From Shinisaurus crocodilurus (taxonomy: Eukaryota; Chordata; Lepidosauria; Squamata; Shinisauridae): DNA of 64,000 bases. Shown here piece by piece: positions 11,416-22,339 of this stretch. A model generated the notes under the pieces. It searched no databases. It worked only from the letters and a program-made list of their open reading frames with translations, and was not told where the DNA came from. Location: NCBI GenBank assembly GCA_021292165.1, contig CM037880.1:137890564-137954563 (forward strand). The letters run 5' to 3'. The translations under genes and the position numbers were made by a program. The stretch's first letter is position 1. Every line of letters starts with the position of its first letter.

Positions 11416-11707
11416 GTGCTTCCAGATGGGGCATTTATGGTGCAATTGCCTCATTCATGGGATTTTACAGGGAATTCAGACAATGTCATCTCCAACTCAG
11501 AACTCTCCTGTGTTTTCCCACTGCTTCTTCTGTCATTTCTCTTACAGCAGATGATCCATTAGGGGTGCAATCCTATGCCTGTTGAGACAAGAAAAAAATC
11601 CCTACAACTCCCAGCTGCATAGGATAGTGCCCCAAGAAAGAAAAGACAGAACAGCTGCACAATGCCTTCTCATTGGTAGCACTAGGAACCCTCCATCTGG
11701 AAGCATG
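11416..11707. mobile_element. DNA element with TGCTTCCAGATG ends, carrying a nested MITE
   Basis: GTGCTTCCAGATG at the left is mirrored by CATCTGGAAGCAT at the right. A second copy lies at 18971-19195 and shares most of the interior (the CATCTCCAACTCAGAACTCTCC-type and GCTGCACAATGCCTT blocks). The far copy lacks the 74-bp MITE found here at 11560-11633, so that MITE was inserted later. Confidence 0.7.
11560..11633. mobile_element. Palindromic MITE, GCAATCCTATGCA family (copy 2, internally deleted)
   Basis: AGGGGTGCAATCCTATGC and GCATAGGATAGTGCCCC form the ends. The middle keeps only CCTACAACTCCCAGC, so one arm is mostly lost. It interrupts the TGCTTCCAGATG element. Confidence 0.7.
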
Positions 11708-11721
11708 CTTGGAGTCTTTAA

Positions 11722-11837
11722 ACCAACCTTCCCCAACCTGGTGCTCTCCAGATGTATTGGACTTTAACCATGTTGGCTGGGAATGCTGGGACTTGCAGTC
11801 CAACACCTCTAGAGGGCACCAGGTTGGTGAAGGCCGA
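11722..11837. mobile_element. hAT-like MITE (CCTTCCCCAACCTG family)
   Basis: The left CCTTCCCCAACCTGGTGC is mirrored by GGGCACCAGGTTGGTGAAGG, and CTCCAGATGTATTGGACTT by CAGTCCAACACCTCTAGAG. It is close to the other copies in this cluster. Confidence 0.7.
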
Positions 11838-11861
11838 CTCAAACCATCCAGTTTAGTTCTC

Positions 11862-12011
11862 CAGAGCAGCCTTCTCCAACCTGGTGACCCCCAGATGTCT
11901 TTGATTTAAACTCCCATCATCTGCAGGCAGCATGGCCATTGGTAGGCTGGCAATGATGGGAGTTGTAATCCAACACATCTGGAAGGCACCAGGTTGAGGA
12001 AGGCTGCCCTG
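11862..12011. mobile_element. hAT-like MITE (CAGAGCAGCCTTC family)
   Basis: Ends are CAGAGCAGCCTTCTCCAACC and GGTTGAGGAAGGCTGCCCTG. Inner arms carry AACTCCCATCAT and ATGATGGGAGTTGTAATCC. The arms are diverged and no clean octamer duplication remains, so this is an older insertion. Confidence 0.7.
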
Positions 12012-12012
12012 G

Positions 12013-13005
12013 AAAACACAATATTGACAACGCATTGAAATTGGAATGTTATTGGAATCAGTTCAAGAAAAGAATGGGTTTGGGGTGCAGAGAAAGTGGC
12101 TGAATTTCTGTTCCCCCCTCCCTTGTATATGAAAATCTTTGTTTTATAGCAATCCACAAAGTGCCAAACACATTGTCCAGGTGGCCTGTGAACTGAGGTT
12201 CCTTTTGATGTCCTTCCATTTATATTTCTACTCATTCTGAATGTGCTGTATTAGACATCTTTCAGATTTATAATCTGGTAATATACACATGGACAGGTTT
12301 TTTTTTTATCATACTAAGAGAAACAAACCAATTGTACAGATTCTTGTCAAAGGAAGCCTATGGTGAGTGTGCATTACAAAGATAGTGAGCATGGTTTAAA
12401 GTAAAAAGCATTTATTTTGCTGACTCATGAAAATGGGAGAATACTGTCTTGGACCTTGGAAAGACCCCAGTTGGAATCTCACCACTGTCGCTGTTTCCAG
12501 ATTAAATTCTAAATTGTGCATAGTTGTTTGGAGACCTTTCATGACTCGTATTATTGCAATCCTAAGAGCTATTTGAACAGAAGCCCAATGTGACTCTGGC
12601 TGTTCCAAGTCCCATTTGCTATTATTGCCGCTCTGTGAGTGAGAGAAGCAAACCCAAGTTGCTTTTACGGACAGGTTCAGTTCCTCACTGCAACTAGAGC
12701 AGCTAAATCATGTGGTTTTCTTTTTCGAAACAATGCACTTTTGACCCTTTGTTAAATAACTAAGTTGTTTTTATGTGAGAACTATTATCCTGTGCTGCCC
12801 AGTGCCCACGCAGGGATAAAAAGCCCAGAGACAGTGGAATGCACTTCGACGTCATTGGAAGTAATGATGGATGTGTTATCTGGGAGGAATTATTGCATTT
12901 TCCCATTCCCAGGCACAGAACAGTGCACTGTGAGTACTCAGGGTATTGACCCCACAACAGAAGCCCAACCTTCAGGGATGATGAGAGGGCAGTGTGCAAC
13001 AACCA
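12013..13005. other. Unannotated DNA
   Basis: No gene or nameable repeat until the LINE fragment at about 13010. Confidence 0.4.
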
Positions 13006-13009
13006 CTCC

Positions 13010-13185
13010 TGCCTATCAGCGAGAGTCAGTGATTAGGCTGGTGCTGGTGGGTACTAGGGATAGGGCTTTCTGAGTGGTGGCCCCACATCTTTGGAACTCC
13101 CTCCACAGGCTTCATCACTGCTGGCTTTTAAAAAATACCACACACACCTGAAGACTCATTTGTTGCAGTCTGCATTTGGTGCTTA

Positions 13186-13223
<38 letters not shown>

Positions 13224-13372
13224 GCTGCTGCTGCTGGTGTGGGTGTTTAATTGAAATTGTATGTTCATGTTTTTTGTAGTATTGTAATCTGCCTTGTGAG
13301 AGCAATGTGCCCTGAAAGGCAGGTAAAAAATCTCGATGATGATGATGATGATGATGATGATGATAATAATGT
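13010..13372 (+). mobile_element. L2/CR1-type LINE 3' end with GAT tail
   Basis: Read across a frameshift, the plus strand encodes VGTRDRAF, then SLELPP, then LLAFKKY-HTHLKTHLLQSAFGA. This corresponds to the GRAFSVxAPxLWNxLP...FKKxLKTHL C-terminal pattern of L2/CR1-type reverse transcriptase ORFs. An (ATC)n tract (13189-13222), a 3' UTR with ATTGTAATCTGCCTTGTGAG and a (GAT)n tail (13336-13363) follow. The fragment is 5'-truncated and dead. Confidence 0.65.
13189..13222 (+). repeat. ATC triplet tract
   Basis: About 11 ATC units followed by four GCT units, inside the LINE 3' region. The reverse-complement triplet GAT forms the tail 110 bp further on. Confidence 0.9.
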
Positions 13373-13805
13373 GAAATACGCAATATTTATTGAACAATAA
13401 ACTCATTGTGAAAGAGCTATTAGCCATAACAGTAAATGGAGCCTCCACATTCAAAGACAGTATATCTCTGAGGACCTTGTAAATGAGAGGGATAGCTGTT
13501 GTCTCCATGCCCTTCTTGTGGGCTTCCCAGAGGCATTTGATTATTCTTTGATGAAACAGAATGCTGGAGTGGCTGGACATTTGAATTGATCTGACAAGAA
13601 AAGCCATGGGAGAAAATGCATTTCTTCCCCCAGATAGCAGACTGGTGGTCACCTCTCTGGAATATGGGATTTTCTTTTGTCGTCTAAGGCACGTATCGGA
13701 TATAGTTTTTGATGCAATTACTGAAAGGCAGCATGACTTTACCTCTCTGTGGCCGTGCCATAGCTAAACCATAGCATTTGCTTCCAGAGGATGTGGTGAT
13801 GGCCA

Positions 13806-14072
13806 CCAACCTAAAAGTGGAGTAAACAAATTCATGGGGGAGAAGGCCATCAGTGGTTTCTAGTCCTGATGGCCACATGCGACTTCCAGGAGCAGCGCCA
13901 CCATGCCTCAAACGACCAGTGGCTGGGGAACAACAGTGGGCGAGGGTTTCTTCTGCTTCGGCACTTCCCATGGGCATCTGGTTGGCCACTGTAGGAAACA
14001 GAATGCTGGATGAAAAGGTGCCTTTGTGCTGATACAGATGGGCTTTTCTCATGTTCTTATGTTTCTTCCCCT
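13806..14072 (-). repeat. SINE-like dispersed repeat (AAGAACATAAGAAGAGCC family), reverse copy
   Basis: On the minus strand it reads CATAAGAACATGAGAAAAGCC, then a GTGGCCAACCAGATGCCCATGGGAAG block, and ends in AATTTGTTTACTCC. The first parts match the plus-strand copies at 14319-14416, 48355-48450 and 50622-50725. It is a repeat common in squamates; class not certain. Confidence 0.6.
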
Positions 14073-14267
14073 CCCCTTTTAATTTTAAAAAAAATAAAAT
14101 TGAAATATACAAAGCACTGAATAAATCAACCTGCACCAAATAAATCAGTTTACAACTCAAATAGACACATTAGAATGTGCTTACATTAGTTTAATTTTAG
14201 CATCTTATTTCTATTTAATGATTGTATTAAAAATTCAATACCATATTCCATTAGTTCATCAAGGCTG

Positions 14268-14318
14268 CAATCCTATACTCACCTGAGAGTAAGCCCCATT
14301 GAACTCAGTGGGGATCAC
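14268..14318. repeat. Half of the short palindrome family with AGTAAGCCCCATTGA
   Basis: The GCTGCAATCCTATAC end and the GAGAGTAAGCCCCATTGAAC core identify this family. Other pieces lie at 14745-14826, 14830-14915, 17175-17262, 32175-32270, 32345-32422 and 33547-33900. Confidence 0.6.
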
Positions 14319-14416
14319 TTAAGAACATAAAAAGAGCCCTGCTGGATCAGACCAAAGGCCTATCTAGCAGCCAACCAGGTGCTCATGGGAAGCCCACAAG
14401 CAGGACAGAAAGAAAA
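14319..14416 (+). repeat. SINE-like dispersed repeat (AAGAACATAAxAAGAGCC family)
   Basis: It begins AAGAACATAAAAAGAGCCCTG and continues CTGGATCAGACCAAAGGCC, then AACCAGGTGCTCATGGGAAG. The copy is short and joins a LINE tail directly. Confidence 0.65.
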
Positions 14417-14419
14417 ACC

Positions 14420-14630
14420 TACAAGAACCTTTTAAACTAAGAACTGGTGCCTGAGTTATGCATTCTTCCTTCTCCCTCCCAATCCCTTTTCCTTTTGTGT
14501 CATGTCTTTTAGATTGTGCACCTGAAGGCAGGGACTGTCTTATTATTCATCTTTGTAAGCCACTCTGAGAGCCTTTTCTGACTGAAGAGTGTGGTATAAA
14601 TGCAATCAATCAATCAAAATAAATAAATGC
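14420..14630 (+). repeat. LINE 3' UTR repeat shared with 38187-38400
   Basis: About 200 bp from AAGAACCTTxTAAACTAAGAACTG through CTTCTCCCTCCCAATCCC to GTAAGCCACTCTGAGAGCC are shared in the same orientation with 38187-38400. The end, GTAAGCCACTCTGxGAGCC followed by an AAATAAATAAAT-type tail, resembles an L2/CR1-class LINE or LINE-tailed SINE. Confidence 0.6.
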
Positions 14631-14744
14631 ACCTTCCTGCTTGTGTTTCCCAGCAACTGGCACACAGCCTCTGATAATGGAGGTAATATGTAACCTTCAT
14701 GAATAGTAGCTATCCCAGGGACCAAAGCGTTGCACTGCAAGGCA

Positions 14745-14915
14745 GCACTCCTGTAAACACTTTCTGGGAGTAAGCCCCATTAAACTCAGCGGGCCTTAAA
14801 TCTGAGAGGACGTGCATACAGTTGCACTGTAACAGGGCTATCCTATGTATATATACTCAGAAATAAGCTCCACTGAGTTCAATGGGGCCTGCTTTTGGTA
14901 AGAGTGCATAGGATT
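14745..14915. repeat. Two adjoining partial copies of the AGTAAGCCCCATT palindrome family
   Basis: The first copy (14745-14826) has GGGAGTAAGCCCCATTAAACTC. The second (14830-14915) has ATAAGCTCCACTGAGTTCAATGGGG and ends with GTGCATAGGATTTT. Each has the mirrored CCTATG / CATAGG ends of the family. Confidence 0.55.
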
Positions 14916-14982
14916 TTATTAGATTTCTAAAATACTGCAAATATAATTCTTGCTGCAGTTATTAAACACACAATTGACACTT

Positions 14983-15146
14983 ATTCATCGATCATAGAGT
15001 TGGAAGGAGCCTACAAGGCTATCGAGTCCAACCCCCTGCTCAATGCAGGAAACTAGAGGAGGGGTCTCCCATCCAAGTAATAACCAGGCCTGATCCTGTT
15101 TAGCTTTCCACACTCAGACAAGCTGAGCCAGCGTGAGCCACAGGCC
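14983..15146 (-). mobile_element. 5S-rRNA-derived SINE (copy 1)
   Basis: On the minus strand it starts GGCCTGTGGCTCACGC. It then carries GGAAAGCTAAACAGGATC, GGCCTGGTTATTAC and TTGGATGGGAGACC, which follow the internal promoter half of 5S ribosomal RNA. The tail holds GGGGGTTGGACTCGATAGCC and CTCCTTCCAACTCTATGATC, resembling a CR1/L2-type LINE 3' end. Four copies are in this window. Confidence 0.85.
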
Positions 15147-15361
15147 TTGAATAAATGGATTTTAAATATATTTAACTATGTTCAGCAACGTTTTGGTCTG
15201 GTTTTAAATTTATTTCAAATATTAATGACATCAATGATCATTTCCCAAAACGTTATTTTTCTTATTTTGTGCATTTCTTTTCATGAGAATTTATTATCCC
15301 TCTCTCCCATTGTTCATCTCCAGTGTGGAGAGCTCTCTAGACATATTTTGCTATTTCAAAG

Positions 15362-15388
15362 GGTGTGTGTGTGTGTGTGTGTGTGTGC
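15362..15388 (+). repeat. TG dinucleotide tract
   Basis: About 13 TG units, followed by a G run and a GAGAGA segment. Confidence 0.9.
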
Positions 15389-15517
15389 GTGTGATGTGGG
15401 GGGGGGGAAGAGAGACAAAGAGAGAGAACTAGTTCTAGAAGAGTGTAAGGCTACTACCGGTAAATCATTTGTGTATTTTAATGTATTTTTTAAAAATTTT
15501 TTATGGAGACTGTGTAT

Positions 15518-16350
15518 TTAGGGTGGCCACTTGTCCTTCTTTACAGAGGATGGTCCTCTATTTGAAGGCGCCCTCTATTTGAAGGGCTGTCCAGTAGGGA
15601 TTTATGAGAATTTTGTTGCTGTTTGCAAATCATGCAAACATGTCCCATTCTCAACCCTGAACATGAACACAAGCTGGAGCGCAATTCTCAGAAAATGTTT
15701 GCAATTTCCTGAACTTGTGCGCACTTTTGAACGTGAACACATCTCCACAAAATCCGCATTTTCACACTTTAGCCTATGGGGGGGATGTGCATTTTTGATT
15801 GGGGGGAAAATGTGCACTTCTTAAAACGTGCATTTCCCCCTATTTTTCCCAATCCCTGCCCCCCAAAAGATGCTCATGTATGGGAACACAAATGCGGTGA
15901 ACCACGTTTCAAGGAGGAATTCAGAGAATCTCAGTGAGCTTCAACATTGCATGTTCACCTGTGTCTACTCTTCAGTCCAAGTCCAGTTGAAAGGTAAATA
16001 ATGATAAGAAGGGAGAGCAGAGCAGGGGCCTTGAAGTTCCTGATCAGCTGTTAGCACCTAGTCAAAGTCTTCCCCGTTATGGTGGGGGAAATACTGTATT
16101 TCTATTTAAATTATTACTTTATTTATTAAAATATTTTAACCTGTCCTATATCAATAGATCTCAGGGTATAGTAATAAAAACAAGTCCAATCAAACCCACA
16201 ATCGACTATAAAATCAGCATTAAACCCCAAGCAATTATAGTAACTATTTCAAATTTGCATCTCTACATTTAAACTAGCGTATGCAAGTCTTATGCAGATC
16301 AGTGCCCTCTTTTGCCCTCTGTTTTGGTGATGTGTAACTGGCCACCACAT
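15518..16350. mobile_element. TAGGGTGGCCAC element with a nested repeat
   Basis: TTTAGGGTGGCCACTTGTCC at the left and ACTGGCCACCACA near 16345 at the right are inverted ends. The interior (GGCCTTGAAGTTCCTGATCA, GTATTTCTATTTAAATTAT, the TATGCAAATTTTATGCA-like part) matches 29500-29729. The stretch 15597-15965 is a second repeat inserted within it. Confidence 0.55.
15597..15965. repeat. Dispersed repeat with TGAGAATTTTG / GGTTCACCG-type ends
   Basis: AGGGATTTATGAGAATTTTG at the left and a GGTGAACCACGTTTCAAGG to GAATTCAGAGAATCTCAGTGAGC block at the right. The region 20795-21170 is related in the opposite orientation (GGTTCACCGAAACTTGAGC, GTTCTCTGAATTCC, CTCATACATCCC). Confidence 0.5.
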
Positions 16351-16520
16351 GTGTATTCCCCTTGTCCTGCACAAGAGCACATATCTATAACATTTTTTTA
16401 AAAATGGAGTGGGTGAACCATGGCAGGCACTCTCTCAGCAAGGCAATTATTTTGACATGTAGAAGGAGGAGACATTGACTCAGATGCCAGTATTTGATGT
16501 TGGGTGGGTAGAAATATACA

Positions 16521-16681
16521 GGCCTGTGGCTCACATTGGCTCAGCTTGTCTGAGTGTGGAAAGCTAAGCAGGGTCAGGCCTGGTTATTACTTGGATGGGA
16601 GACCCCTCCTCTAGTTTCCTGCATTGAGCAGGGGGTTGGACTCTATGGCCTTGTAGGCTCCTTCCAACTCTATGATCTATG
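16521..16681 (+). mobile_element. 5S-rRNA-derived SINE (copy 2, best preserved)
   Basis: The copy starts GGCCTGTGGCTCACATTGG. It has AAGCTAAGCAGGGTC at 16561-16575, identical to the box A region of vertebrate 5S rRNA as I know it. TACTTGGATGGGAGACC at 16588-16604 is identical to box C. The tail GGGGGTTGGACTCTATGGCC...CTCCTTCCAACTCTATGATC looks borrowed from a CR1/L2-type LINE. The 5S-like part covers roughly the first 85 bases. A related lizard family has been described as 5S-Sauria SINE, as far as I recall. Confidence 0.88.
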
Positions 16682-16694
16682 AAATGAGGATCAG

Positions 16695-17015
16695 GGCCTC
16701 TTTTTTTTGGCTGTGGGGTCCTCTTGTGGAGCTCCCTTCCCAGAGAAGCACATTTGACCAGTTCATTGGAGGCTTTTAGGCAGCCAGTTAAAACTTTTTA
16801 TTTTGAAAGGCTTTTCTGCATGTATGGAGTTCCTTGATATATATATTTTTAAATTGCAGTCTGTATATTGATTATTGCCTATTATTAGCACATGTTGTTT
16901 AACTGTATTTATATTTTAATATTTATCTCCTCTAAGTCACTATGAGAGGTGATTCTTCAACTGGTTGGCAGGATATACGAACTAATATACGGTACCTAAT
17001 AAAAATAAACTGCAT
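16695..17015 (+). mobile_element. Decayed L2/CR1-type LINE 3' end
   Basis: The sequence reads like the WG-x-ELPSQRSTFDQFIGGF region of the C-terminal LINE pattern, then a 3' UTR ending CACTATGAGAGGTGATTC...GGTACCTAATAAAAATAAAC. It is strongly diverged, without an intact frame. Confidence 0.45.
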
Positions 17016-17174
17016 CAGGTTGTTGTCACTAGAATGAGACTTTCTCATTCAAAGGCTAAAATGCACATAGCACATGCTATGCCTGTTTGTGCACAAAGGA
17101 TCTTATATGCCTTTGACGAACACCTCAGTTCTGTCAGAGCAAGACATTAAAAGCAACAACATTCCTAACAGCAT

Positions 17175-17262
17175 CATCTTGTGTATGTCTACTCAGAAGT
17201 AAGTCCTATTTAATTCAATTGAGCTTACTTCCTGGTAAATGTACATAGGGTTGCAGCATAAG
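17175..17262. repeat. AGTAAGTCCTATTTA palindrome family copy
   Basis: ACTCAGAAGTAAGTCCTATTTAATTCAATTGAGCTTACTTCCTGGTAAATG forms inverted halves around AATTCAATT, with GTACATAGGGTTGCAGC at the right end. Confidence 0.6.
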
Positions 17263-17269
17263 AAAAGTC

Positions 17270-18800
17270 TCTATAAGCATAACATGCATGGTGCATGTGC
17301 ATAGCCTGAAGAACTTTGGTGTGCATGTGTGTGTGCACACGCAAAACAAGCAATAATGTTTCATGTGCGTCTGTGATCCAAAATATCTTCTGCTCTCACC
17401 TTAATGAGTGAAGGCAACATTAGTGAAATCTTAGGCAGATGAATTGACTTCACACCCTGGCTTGATGATCCTGCTAAGACATTCAATTAATTCTATTTTG
17501 CTACAAGCTAATTTATGACTTTGTTTTTATTAAAAAAAAAACCTTGAACATATAAACCACTAGGAGACAAGGTAATGAATAATTCTACCTTCTTTCATGC
17601 TCTTGTCTCACACTACAGTGAGAATGGCACAGGGAATATGAAAGGAGTGACTTTTTTGATGTATAAAATGTGGGTATTTTCTCATACTGAGCAATATCTG
17701 ACTGGTTCTATAAACACATAATCAGGCCCTCTAGGAAATGCTTAATTAGTGCTGTAAATATTCGTTTATTAATTGCTGTTGCTTTTTCCTTTGTTTTCTA
17801 GGTCCCCCCCCCCCCCCTGCATGAGAACTGACTTGGCGCTGAAAACATGCAAAATTAGTTTCTCTTTGCAGCGAATCAAGGAAATTGGTCTGGTAAAATT
17901 AAGATATCTCAGTAGAAGCCTGTGTGATCAATATTCCAGTAACTGAGTTTGTGCTAAACATGTGTATCTTCTGCATGATGGGGAAAGAGAAAAGGAAGAA
18001 TGGGTGGTTCTATAGCGATTCATTGTTCTGTCTTCTTAACTGTGTGGTGTTGTTTTTTTTAATGAGCCTTCCAAAATCATTGGTAGTAAAGCTTTCCCTT
18101 CAGAAGTTGCAGAATAAGTTGTCAGGAAATACTGGGAAAGAATTAATTCAAAGGCAAACAGCTAGAGAAAGAGAACACCACTGAGTTAGGTTACAGCTAC
18201 TGTGTATAACTGAGTTCACACCATTTTTTGCAGGGTGGGGGTAAAGTGATAGAAACGAAAGCAGAGCTGAGCAGAAGCTATAGCAGAACAATTCCCTCTT
18301 CCCACTTTCCTGTTTTCTTAGTACAAATCAATACTCCATGTGCTATTCCTACATTTAAACTATAATTATTGCCCGCTCAATTGCCAGGGAAGATAGGACT
18401 GCAGAAATAATAAGGGACCCAACAGAGTTGCTTATCTGTATCAGCTGGACGGAAGAGATTGAAAGGTAGCAGAGTTACATTTGCAATACAACAGGAATAG
18501 AAGCAACCTAGAGTTGTTTTTTAATGGGCTAAATACATGCCACATGCAAACATGTATGATGGAACCCTGGTAACATCTTCTGTTAGCGATGATTACCAGG
18601 TAATGTAATGGTTGTTATTTATTTAAAATATTTATATTCTGCCCTACATCCTCTCAAGAGTTTAGGGTGGTGGAAACGACTCTGCTCTGCAATTAGCAAG
18701 ATGGTAAATTAGCTCAATCATATCTTATCTATCAGTTGTAATGTATTTACAATATATTTGCAGGTTAACAATCCTCTTTGGTAATTCCTGGAGTTAATAC
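17270..18800. other. Mostly unique AT-rich DNA
   Basis: Contains TTCAATTAATTCT and CTTAATTAGTGC-type sites (17400-17800), a C run at 17804-17817, and a LINE-tail-like TTATATTCTGCCCTACATCCTC piece near 18640. No gene is seen. Confidence 0.45.
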
Positions 18801-18802
18801 TC

Positions 18803-18942
18803 TAAAGGCGCAATTCTATGCATGTTTAGACAGAGAAAAGGCCTACAATTCCCAGCATGCCCCAGCCAGCCATGGCTGGCTGGTGCGTGCTGGGAGTTGT
18901 AGGCCTTTTCTCTGTCTAAACTTCCATAGGATTCCACCCTAA
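18803..18942. mobile_element. Palindromic MITE, GCAATCCTATGCA family (copy 3)
   Basis: The left arm GCGCAATTCTATGCATG...GACAGAGAAAAGGCCTAC is mirrored by GTAGGCCTTTTCTCTGTC...CCATAGGATTCCACCC. The loop region has CCAGCCAGCCATGGCTGGCTGG. It is nearly complete, about 140 bp. Confidence 0.8.
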
Positions 18943-18970
18943 AGCAGATGAAATCCTTGGAAACTATGAC

Positions 18971-19195
18971 TGCTTCCAGATGAGGGTTTTATTGCGCTAT
19001 CACTCTGCCTCATTAACAGAATTTTAGGAGGGAGGGTCCAGACATTATCATCTTCCACTCATAACCCTCCCATGTTTCCCCAATGTTTCTTCCCTCTTTG
19101 TTCATACCTCCAAAAATCTGTTAAAGAGGAAAATGACGGAATAGCTGCACAATGCCTTTTGATTGGTAGGGCTAGGAGACATCTGTCTGGAAGCA
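18971..19195. mobile_element. DNA element with TGCTTCCAGATG ends (copy without nested MITE)
   Basis: TGCTTCCAGATGAGG at the left and CTGTCTGGAAGCA at the right. The interior GCTGCACAATGCCTTTTGATTGG matches the copy at 11416-11707. Confidence 0.65.
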
Positions 19196-19199
19196 CCCC

Positions 19200-20790
19200 A
19201 AGGACCAGACTAATTTCACTTAGACCATGTTAGTTCACTTTCTCTTCACCCAGCTTGCTATGGATGCTGTCGCAGAGCACCTGTGGCCCATCCATTATGG
19301 CATTTGGAGCTCTGGTACTGCAATAAATTGACAGCAGCTAATTGGAAGCCCCTGTACCATGTCTCACTAGAACCTACACAAAGACCCTCAGGAGCCACAG
19401 GCCCAATCTGTCAATTCCACCTTTCCTGGCATCATGGAAGTAGGGTCTCCCTCCCTCCCCACTTTTAAATTCCATCTCTTGTCCCATGGGGCCAATTAAT
19501 GCCACCACGATATGGCAACTGTTTCCTCATGTCTTCTTGTGTTGGTCTGGTAATATTCGGATGCAGGGAAAACCTTGTGGGAGGGCCCAATGGCACTTTT
19601 TCTCCCTGCCCCTTTCTCTTGTCTGGGTGACATTCCTGTAGGAAGGATCCATGCCATTGGCGCCCCATCCATGTGATTCCTGCATGCAACTGTTACCAGA
19701 GTGATGTAGGAAGAAGCCATGCGGGGAAGCGGCTTCAGTAACCTAGAAATCAAGCCCGAGTTTGCTTTTCTTCTGATTTGTTTCATCAACAGAATTATGC
19801 ATTCAAATACTTATTCCTTTGTTTCCCAGTTACTTGTCCTGCCCTATGAGGTAGTAGCTCTTCACTAATCAAATTGTTGGGGAAGGTGCTTTTGAACCTG
19901 AACAGGTTTCCTCCATGTCCGGGACTGTCAACAACTAGCTTTGGGTGCTGTTATCACATAAACAATATTATTACCGATGATTTGTATCAGGCACAGGATG
20001 AGTATCCTGTGCCACTTGAGATATGGCTTACTCACTGTCCCAAAGAATGTGTGTGATGTGTAGCAGAACAGAAATCCATGGCCTCTGCTTGTGTTCATGC
20101 TACAATGGGATTGAAGCTTAATCTAGGCAAGGCTGAAGTAATGCTGGTTGACAGGCCTTGTGACCTGAGGGAACAGGGATACCTACCACCAGGGGCCCAG
20201 GCAGACACCACATCTGCCTCAAGGAAAAAGATTGGTCTTATAAGTCAGTATGAAACACTAGCTACTATGAATGCTTTCCAGTTTTCATGGCCCATTGCTG
20301 ATATTTCTCACCTTTGCCCTCTTGTCAATATATTTCTTGTCACAGAGGTCCTAGTTTTGCCTTGCATTGTGCTGGGAGACTTCACTGTGAATTTTAGAAT
20401 GGCAGGTTAGTTCCTTCCAGGAGAGTACAGACAATGTACGCAAACAATGGAGAGCCAATAACAGGGTATGGGAAGTGCAAGTGAGAATACTGTCTTTATT
20501 CCAAGGATGTGTGTAGTATCTGATGTGGTTACTGGTTTGCTAATATATATGAAGCCTGTGATCCAACGTAAGGATTGGCTTACTCAGACACTGCGTGCAC
20601 ATGGGGTCCTGCAGTACATACAGCAGGGATGTGTGTTCATTAAGTTTTCATCATACTAACAGTGGGGCAAACCGGGAAGATTGATGCATTCATAGACTAT
20701 TTTCTCCTATTCCAGCTAAAATCTCCTTTTAAATCAGATTACTGCAGTCACAGAAACCTTTGAGCATAGTACAGTTTAAGTCCACTTGAT
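19200..20790. other. Mainly unannotated DNA; possible very old LINE frame near 20100
   Basis: At about 20105-20150 the plus strand encodes MGLKLNLGKAEVMLV, which resembles the GLKLNPxKTEVLLV motif of L2/CR1-type reverse transcriptases. The rest of the frame is not recognisable, so this is only a hint of a decayed LINE. No other feature is evident. Confidence 0.3.
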
Positions 20791-20794
20791 GTAC

Positions 20795-21170
20795 GGTTCA
20801 CCGAAACTTGAGCTCATTGAGGTTCTCTGAATTCCACCTCGAAGGCTTCCGACTCATGTCTGTATCAGCTTGCGATGAGGTTTGGTTTTTTTCTTTCCGC
20901 ATGAAAATTTGTGTGTATTTTTGTGTGCATTTTACCAAACGTCTGCATCAATTATGCACATTTTTAAAATGTATGCATTTTCTCCCATTGATTAAAGCTT
21001 GTTTGTGTGAAGTATGCATTTTTTGAACACTTTTTTTTTTGTCCCACAAATCGCATTTCAAGCTCAGAAATGTATGGACTTCAACCAAAGATTGTGTTTT
21101 GTTCCGGGAGGTGCAAACAGCATAAATTCTGATAAAAACTGAACACAAAATGAATTTCTCATACATCCCT
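20795..21170. repeat. Dispersed repeat related to 15597-15965
   Basis: GGTTCACCGAAACTTGAGC and GTTCTCTGAATTCCACCTCG at the left and ATTTCTCATACATCCCTAGG at the right correspond, inverted, to the ends of the repeat at 15597-15965. The inside is rich in ATGCATTTTC-type strings. Confidence 0.5.
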
Positions 21171-21789
21171 AGGAATTCCTTTGAAATACACAATTGCAAG
21201 ACCCTGAAGCTTCTAAAGGCCAAGTTAGATACGATGCTAGATACTTGTCAATGGGATATCCTGCAGATTTTAATGTTTTTTTAAGAAGCATCTCTGTGTG
21301 TGTGTGTGATGTGGATCAGAACCATGGTGCTGGAGGAGAGATTCTCACTCCCCAGCCATGCCAATTGTCCAGTTGAAATTGCTCTGACGCTACAATTTGC
21401 CCAGTGGAGGAAAACATACAGGTTCTTTACATTCTGCTCTATGGGGCAAATGATCAGCTTTGGGGTCAATTTAAATTAGGAAAGCAGCACAGAGAAAAGG
21501 TTAGCCCCTCTCCCCAGTGCAAGGGACATGCTAACCCCCTACCTTATAATCCTGATCCAAATCCCCCCGGTGGTTGCTTTCAAATTAAAGAAAACCACAG
21601 AAAATGGTATTCATAGGCCTCCTGCATCATGTCTAGTTTGGCCCTAAGGGTGACAAGGTGGATAAGACACATTCCTCTTCGAGTGACAGCAGTATCATCA
21701 TGTTTGAATTATAATTGCCACCTCTGTTCCTGGCAAATAATGGACAGTCCAGCCATCCGTAGTTATCTATGGGGCAAAAAGAGAAGGAC

Positions 21790-22335
21790 TGTTAGAATAT
21801 GGAGTTCCCATATTCAGGTTTTGCCTTCGGGCAAGAAGGTTACAGAATCCAACAGGCCTGATCAAGGTCAGGACTGAACAAAGTTTCACCTTTGGCCCAG
21901 TTAGGGAACTGTACAGTTTTTTGCATACAGGAGATCTGGAGCAAGGGTCGTGCTAAATTGTGTGCAGCTGGGGTGACATCATGCCTTGATGCAGCTGGCA
22001 TTACCTCATTTAGCATGTGACTGTACAATAATGTATATAAGGTGTGTAAAGTCTTTGTAATCTTGTTGGGAGAAAAAGGAGTATAGGTGAATTAGTGAGT
22101 ATTGGTAAGAGAGCATTCTGATAGATAAGAGATTGTTTGTGTGTCATGACTGTAACTGTTTTGTCTGACATACTATTCTCTTTGCACTTTTGTATCATAT
22201 CACTCTGTAATCTGTTCATGTTTTTACAAGTCATAGTTTAGTAAACCTCTGTGTTTAAAAGAAACTGACTTGTTGTTTTGCCTTTTCGCCTACTGGCCTA
22301 GCACACGTTTTTTCTCTACTACCCTAACTTCACAG
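21790..22335 (+). repeat. Possible solo LTR
   Basis: It starts TGTTAGAATATGGAGTTCCC. It has a TATATAAGG box near 22034 and could end CTAACTTCACA near 22332. The TG...CA ends, TATA box and length would fit an LTR, but I see no target duplication and no internal genes. Confidence 0.3.
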
Positions 22336-22339
22336 CACG

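Noticed and set aside
13128..13652. 174-codon minus frame
   Set aside because: It runs antisense to a LINE end and through two triplet tracts giving poly-Ile and poly-Met.
16521..16681. Functional 5S rRNA gene
   Set aside because: Only about the internal-promoter half of 5S is present, the 3' part is replaced by a LINE-like tail, and there are four dispersed copies, which fits a SINE.
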